Part shown: positions 7,275 to 9,582 of the stretch, one piece after another
Layout of the letters: each line of letters starts with the position of its first letter
How positions within the stretch are numbered: the stretch's first letter is position 1
Origin: Clostridia bacterium
GTDB lineage: Bacteria; Bacillota; Clostridia; Oscillospirales; Acutalibacteraceae
NCBI GenBank assembly: GCA_900754145.1
Contig: CAAEBW010000286.1
Span: forward strand, 1-9,582
Reading direction: 5' to 3'
Length of the DNA stretch: 9,582 nt
Notes under the pieces: generated by a model
Database searches by the model: none
Told to the model about the DNA's origin: nothing
What the model saw: only the letters and a program-made list of their open reading frames with translations
Translations under genes and position numbers: made by a program

Positions 7275-8759
7275 ATGGGAAAGGCAACAGGATTTTTAGA
7301 TTACGACAGAAAAGAAAACAAGGCTGTAGAGCCTATCGACAGAATAAAGAATTTTAAGGAATTTCATTCAGGGTTGTCAAAACCGCAAAGACAGTCGCAA
7401 GGGGCGAGGTGTATGAACTGCGGCGTGCCCTTCTGCCAGTCGGCGATGAAATTAGGCGGTATGGTTTCGGGCTGTCCGCTTCACAACCTTATCCCCGAAT
7501 GGAACGACGAGATATTTAAGGGCAACTGGGAAAACGCCCTCAAAAGGCTTACAAAGACCAACAGCTTCCCGGAATTTACGGGCAGAGTTTGTCCCGCGCT
7601 CTGTGAGGCGGCTTGCTCCTGCGGACTTTACGGCGACCCCGTAACAGTAAAGGAAAACGAGCTTGCAATAATCGAAAACGGATTTAAAAACGGCTTTGTA
7701 AAGCCGGTTATTCCCGAGGTAAGAACGGGCAAAAGAGTAGCGGTTATAGGCTCGGGTCCCGCGGGACTTGCCTGTGCCGAGCGTTTAATCAAGCGCGGAC
7801 ATTCGGTTGTAGTCTACGAAAAGGACGACCGTATAGGCGGACTTTTGATGTACGGAATACCGAATATGAAGCTTGAGAAGAATATAGTTGACCGTAGGGT
7901 TAATTTGATGAAAAAAGAGGGCGTTGTCTTTAAGACGGGCGTGGACGTCGGCAAGGATATAACCGCCGAGGAGTTGACCCGCGAATATGATGCGGTGGTG
8001 CTCTGCTGCGGTGCGGGCAATCCGCGCGACCTGCGGGTTAAAAACCGAGAGGTCGGCGGCGTGTATTTCGCGGTGGATTTCTTAAAGTCCACAACAAAGG
8101 CTTTGCTTGATAACGGGCTTAAGGACGGATTTGTTTCGGCAAAGGATAAAAACGTTATTATTGTCGGCGGTGGAGACACGGGCAACGACTGCGTGGGAAC
8201 CTGTATCCGCCACGGCTGTAGGTCTGTGACCCAGCTTGAAATGATGCCAAAATTGCCTGATACAAGGTCAGAAAGCAATCCTTGGCCTCAATATCCGCGG
8301 GTATGCAAGACCGATTACGGTCAAGAGGAGGCGAAAGCCGTCTTCGGTGATGACCCGCGCGTTTACTGCACTACCGTAAAGGAATTTATCCCCGACGAAA
8401 ACGGAAATATCAAGGCGGTTGTTACGGTTGGCTTAGAGCCTAAAAAGGATGAAAAGAGCGGCAGAACGGTTATGAGCGAAATTGAAGGCAGCGAAAAAAC
8501 GCTTGACTGTGAGCTTTTGCTTATCGCCGCGGGCTTTTTAGGGCCTAAGGATTATGTAGCCGACGCGTTCGGGGCAGAGCGTGACGCAAGAAGCAATATT
8601 TCTACCGCCGAAGGCTCTTATAAGACAAATATCGACAAGGTCTTTGCCGCGGGCGACGCAAGGCGCGGACAGTCGCTTGTGGTTTGGGCGATAGCTGAGG
8701 GCAGAGCGGCGGCAAAGGAAATTGACGAGTATTTAATGGGCTACACCAACCTGATATAA
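7275..8759 (+). CDS. gltD: Glutamate synthase (NADPH), small (beta) subunit
   Basis: GltD is the electron-input subunit: it oxidises NADPH through FAD and passes electrons through 4Fe-4S clusters to GltB. At 494 residues it has the usual length. The N-terminal Fe-S domain holds two cysteine groups: C46-x2-C49-x4-C54 with C67 (RCMNCGVPFC...GCPLHN), and C105-x3-C109-x3-C113 plus C115 (VCPALCEAACSCG). The FAD-binding Rossmann motif is GSGPAG (158-163) in RVAVIGSGPAGLACAERL, followed by YEKDDRIGGLLMYGIPNMKL. The NADPH-binding motif is GGGDTG (298-303), and the C-terminal FAD contact is AAGDARRGQSLVVWAIAEGR. All expected motifs are present. It lies 12 nt after gltB and is almost certainly co-transcribed with it. 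No T-tract terminator follows; the palindrome array downstream may mark the transcript end. Homologous domains occur in PreT and archaeal sulfide dehydrogenases, but the gltB partner settles the call. Confidence 0.97.
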   Translation: MGKATGFLDYDRKENKAVEPIDRIKNFKEFHSGLSKPQRQSQGARCMNCGVPFCQSAMKLGGMVSGCPLHNLIPEWNDEIFKGNWENALKRLTKTNSFPEFTGRVCPALCEAACSCGLYGDPVTVKENELAIIENGFKNGFVKPVIPEVRTGKRVAVIGSGPAGLACAERLIKRGHSVVVYEKDDRIGGLLMYGIPNMKLEKNIVDRRVNLMKKEGVVFKTGVDVGKDITAEELTREYDAVVLCCGAGNPRDLRVKNREVGGVYFAVDFLKSTTKALLDNGLKDGFVSAKDKNVIIVGGGDTGNDCVGTCIRHGCRSVTQLEMMPKLPDTRSESNPWPQYPRVCKTDYGQEEAKAVFGDDPRVYCTTVKEFIPDENGNIKAVVTVGLEPKKDEKSGRTVMSEIEGSEKTLDCELLLIAAGFLGPKDYVADAFGAERDARSNISTAEGSYKTNIDKVFAAGDARRGQSLVVWAIAEGRAAAKEIDEYLMGYTNLI

Positions 8760-8774
8760 TAACTTTAAACCGAC

Positions 8775-8906
8775 GGCGGTGGAACGCCGCCAAAATGCCA
8801 AAAGGCATTTGAAAACTGACGTTTTCGTTTAAAAACATTGAATGGCTAAATTCGTCGCACTGCGGTGCGACGACGGCTTTGCCGTCCCAAAAGCTAAGGC
8901 TTTTGG
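8775..8906. repeat. Array of six consecutive short palindromes (intergenic repeat element)
   Basis: Six palindromes with 3-4 base loops fill 132 bp between gltD and rpsT. They are GGCGGTG-GAA-CGCCGCC (8775-8791, one G-U), AAATGCC-AAAA-GGCATTT (8793-8810), GAAAAC-TGAC-GTTTTC (8811-8826), then a 26-base gap, an 8-bp stem with loop TGCG (8853-8872), GACGGC-TTT-GCCGTC (8872-8886), and an 8-bp stem CCAAAAGC/GCTTTTGG with loop TAAG (8887-8906). The last three abut or share a base. No run of T follows the GC-rich stems, so they are not ordinary intrinsic terminators. No protein-coding signal is convincing here. The pattern resembles clustered REP/MITE-like palindromic elements; that it is repeated elsewhere in the genome is inference. 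Confidence 0.7.
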
Positions 8907-8949
8907 ATTTATGATATAAATAAAATACAAGGTAATTTAAAAAAAAGTA

Positions 8950-8978
8950 TTGCATTTTCGGCTTATTTGTGGTATCAT
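8950..8978 (+). promoter_or_regulatory. Promoter P1 of rpsT
   Basis: TTGCAT (8950-8955) and TATCAT (8973-8978) are 17 bp apart, and TG at 8970-8971 gives an extended -10. The stretch TTTGTGGTAT (8966-8975) is identical to the -10 region of the gltBD promoter. An A-rich run (8939-8946) just upstream could act as an UP element. Start expected near 8985. Confidence 0.7.
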
Positions 8979-8981
8979 AAC

Positions 8982-9010
8982 TTGTACTGTGAGTTTAGTT
9001 CAAGTATAAT
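8982..9010 (+). promoter_or_regulatory. Possible second promoter P2 of rpsT
   Basis: A perfect TATAAT (9005-9010) lies 17 bp after TTGTAC (8982-8987), which matches the -35 consensus only in its TTG. The -10 lies inside an 8-bp palindrome. Start would be near 9017. Weaker evidence than for P1. Confidence 0.4.
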
Positions 9011-9021
9011 GCTTTATACTT
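9002..9021 (+). promoter_or_regulatory. Leader hairpin upstream of rpsT
   Basis: AAGTATAA (9002-9009) pairs perfectly with TTATACTT (9014-9021) around TGCT. In transcripts from P1 it would form about 15 nt upstream of the Shine-Dalgarno. bS20 is autoregulated in Escherichia coli, so a regulatory role is conceivable, but an AT-rich 8-bp stem is weak evidence by itself. Confidence 0.4.
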
Positions 9022-9049
9022 CGGACGCCAAATGTTAGGAGGTGTCACA

Positions 9050-9313
9050 ATGCCGAACATTAAATCCGCAAAAAAGCGCGTTTTAGTAAGCAAAGCTAAC
9101 TATGAGCACAACAAGGCTTACCGTTCCGCTTTAAGAACAGCTGTTAAGAAAGCCGACGCCGCGATTGAAGCTAAGTCTGCCGATATGGCTGAAGCTGTAA
9201 ACGCCGCTGTTAAGAAGATAGATCAGGCCGCCGTTAAGGGAATAATCCACAAAAATAACGCGGCAAGAAAGAAATCTGCCTTAGTTACTCGTTATAACAA
9301 GGTAAAGGCTTAA
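9050..9313 (+). CDS. rpsT: Small ribosomal subunit protein bS20
   Basis: bS20 binds 16S rRNA early in assembly of the 30S subunit. The 87-residue product begins MPNIKSAKKRVLVSKANYEHNKAYRS, the typical bS20 N terminus (P-x-I-K-S-A-K-K-R), is rich in Lys, Ala and Arg, and contains the HKNNAARKKSALVTRYNK segment that matches the family's conserved C-terminal RNA-binding helix. The start is ATG at 9050, fixed by AGGAGG (9037-9042) seven bases upstream; an in-frame ATG at 9032 precedes the ribosome binding site and would add six residues with no Shine-Dalgarno of its own. The gene appears monocistronic: its own promoter region lies upstream, a strong terminator follows 16 nt after the stop, and the next gene faces the other way. 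Length and composition are normal. Confidence 0.97.
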   Translation: MPNIKSAKKRVLVSKANYEHNKAYRSALRTAVKKADAAIEAKSADMAEAVNAAVKKIDQAAVKGIIHKNNAARKKSALVTRYNKVKA

Positions 9314-9329
9314 TTAAATTTCAGGGATT

Positions 9330-9359
9330 AAAAAAGCACCGAAAAATCGGTGCTTTTTT
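9330..9359. terminator. Bidirectional intrinsic terminator between rpsT and the SLOG-like gene
   Basis: GCACCGA (9336-9342) pairs with TCGGTGC (9347-9353) around AAAA, flanked by six A on the left (9330-9335) and six T on the right (9354-9359). It reads as a terminator on either strand: 16 nt after the rpsT stop, and about 40 nt after the stop of the convergent gene. Confidence 0.92.
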
Positions 9360-9399
9360 GCTATATCTGAGCCTTGTTAATTAGTCTTATAAAAATCAA

Positions 9400-9582
9400 T
9401 TATTTTATATCATCAGCAAGATTGATTACTTCTTTTCCTTTCCTTATTGCATATTGTATGGCATTATAAGCGCCTCCTCTTTTTTCTTCAACATAGCATA
9501 AAATTAAATCGCTTTTATCTACCATTTCTCGATTGCGTATTTGAAAAGCGGATTTTGGATATGCTTTCGATGCATTGAAAGA
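9400..9582 (-). CDS. SLOG/DUF1273-like family protein, C-terminal part (5' end outside window)
   Basis: The complementary strand is open from the right edge to TAA at 9402-9400, giving 60 residues: SFNASKAYPKSAFQIRNREM, then VDKSDLILCYVEEKRGGAYN, then AIQYAIRKGKEVINLADDIK. The order R-N-R-x-M-V-D-x-S-D-L-I-L, then G-G-A-Y-N-A-x-x-Y-A, then K-G-K-E-V-I-N-L matches the C-terminal half of SLOG-fold proteins of the YpsA/DUF1273 group, where a typical version reads RN-x-x-MVD-x-S-x-x-L-I-A followed by a GGT-x-x-T-x-x-YA helix. SLOG proteins are Rossmann-like and thought to bind nucleotides or nucleotide-derived ligands; no precise function is known for this one. Upstream sequence, start and partners are not visible. 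It converges on rpsT and shares its terminator. Coding status is well supported by this motif match; the exact subfamily is less certain. Confidence 0.7.
   Translation of the reverse strand, partial: SFNASKAYPKSAFQIRNREMVDKSDLILCYVEEKRGGAYNAIQYAIRKGKEVINLADDIK

Noticed and set aside
8775..8906. CRISPR array or rho-independent terminator
   Set aside because: There is no repeated unit with unique spacers, and the stems differ in sequence; no T-run follows the GC-rich stems.
8602..8955. A 117-codon - strand open frame covering the gltD end and the palindrome array
   Set aside because: It reads antisense through gltD and then through the hairpins; no ribosome binding site or family motif supports it.
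9032..9034. Earlier ATG as rpsT start
   Set aside because: The AGGAGG box lies downstream of it, and bS20 proteins begin at MPNIKSAKK, matching the ATG at 9050.

Overview
The window looks like chromosomal DNA of a low-to-moderate-GC Firmicute, probably a gut-type Clostridium relative (Oscillospirales/Ruminococcaceae-like). The basis is purine-rich GGAGG-type ribosome binding sites, TTGACA/TATAAT-type promoters with TG-extended -10 boxes, a MetQ-type lipoprotein, clostridial-style gltB-gltD, and a SLOG-family gene. The genus is a guess. Nothing points to a phage, plasmid or insertion sequence.

Layout. (1) 1-2588, + strand: the 3' end of an operon with a MetQ/NlpA-type substrate-binding lipoprotein (cut by the left edge), a small carboxymuconolactone decarboxylase/AhpD-like protein and an iron-dependent alcohol dehydrogenase. 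The genes are tightly packed and probably co-transcribed with an ABC permease and ATPase lying upstream. (2) 2589-2744: a compact control region for glutamate synthase. A near-consensus promoter is followed about 17 nt later by an intrinsic terminator inside the 5' leader, and an alternative hairpin competes with that terminator. This is an attenuator, possibly of the ANTAR antitermination type. (3) 2745-8759: gltB and gltD, the large and small subunits of NADPH-dependent glutamate synthase (GOGAT), 12 nt apart. (4) 8760-9049: an intergenic region holding six consecutive short near-perfect palindromes (8775-8906), then one or two promoters and a leader hairpin for rpsT. (5) 9050-9313: rpsT (ribosomal protein bS20), followed by a strong, probably bidirectional terminator. 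(6) 9400-9582, - strand: the C-terminal 60 codons of a SLOG/DUF1273-like protein, converging on rpsT and cut by the right edge.

How the parts work together: GltB and GltD turn glutamine plus 2-oxoglutarate into two glutamates and so form the assimilation half of the GS-GOGAT cycle. The leader attenuator is the natural place for nitrogen control. The upstream operon pairs uptake of a methionine-like solute with two redox enzymes, which suggests uptake and catabolism of a small, possibly sulfur-containing, compound; that is inference. The parts most worth a second look are the gltB leader switch and the palindrome array upstream of rpsT.
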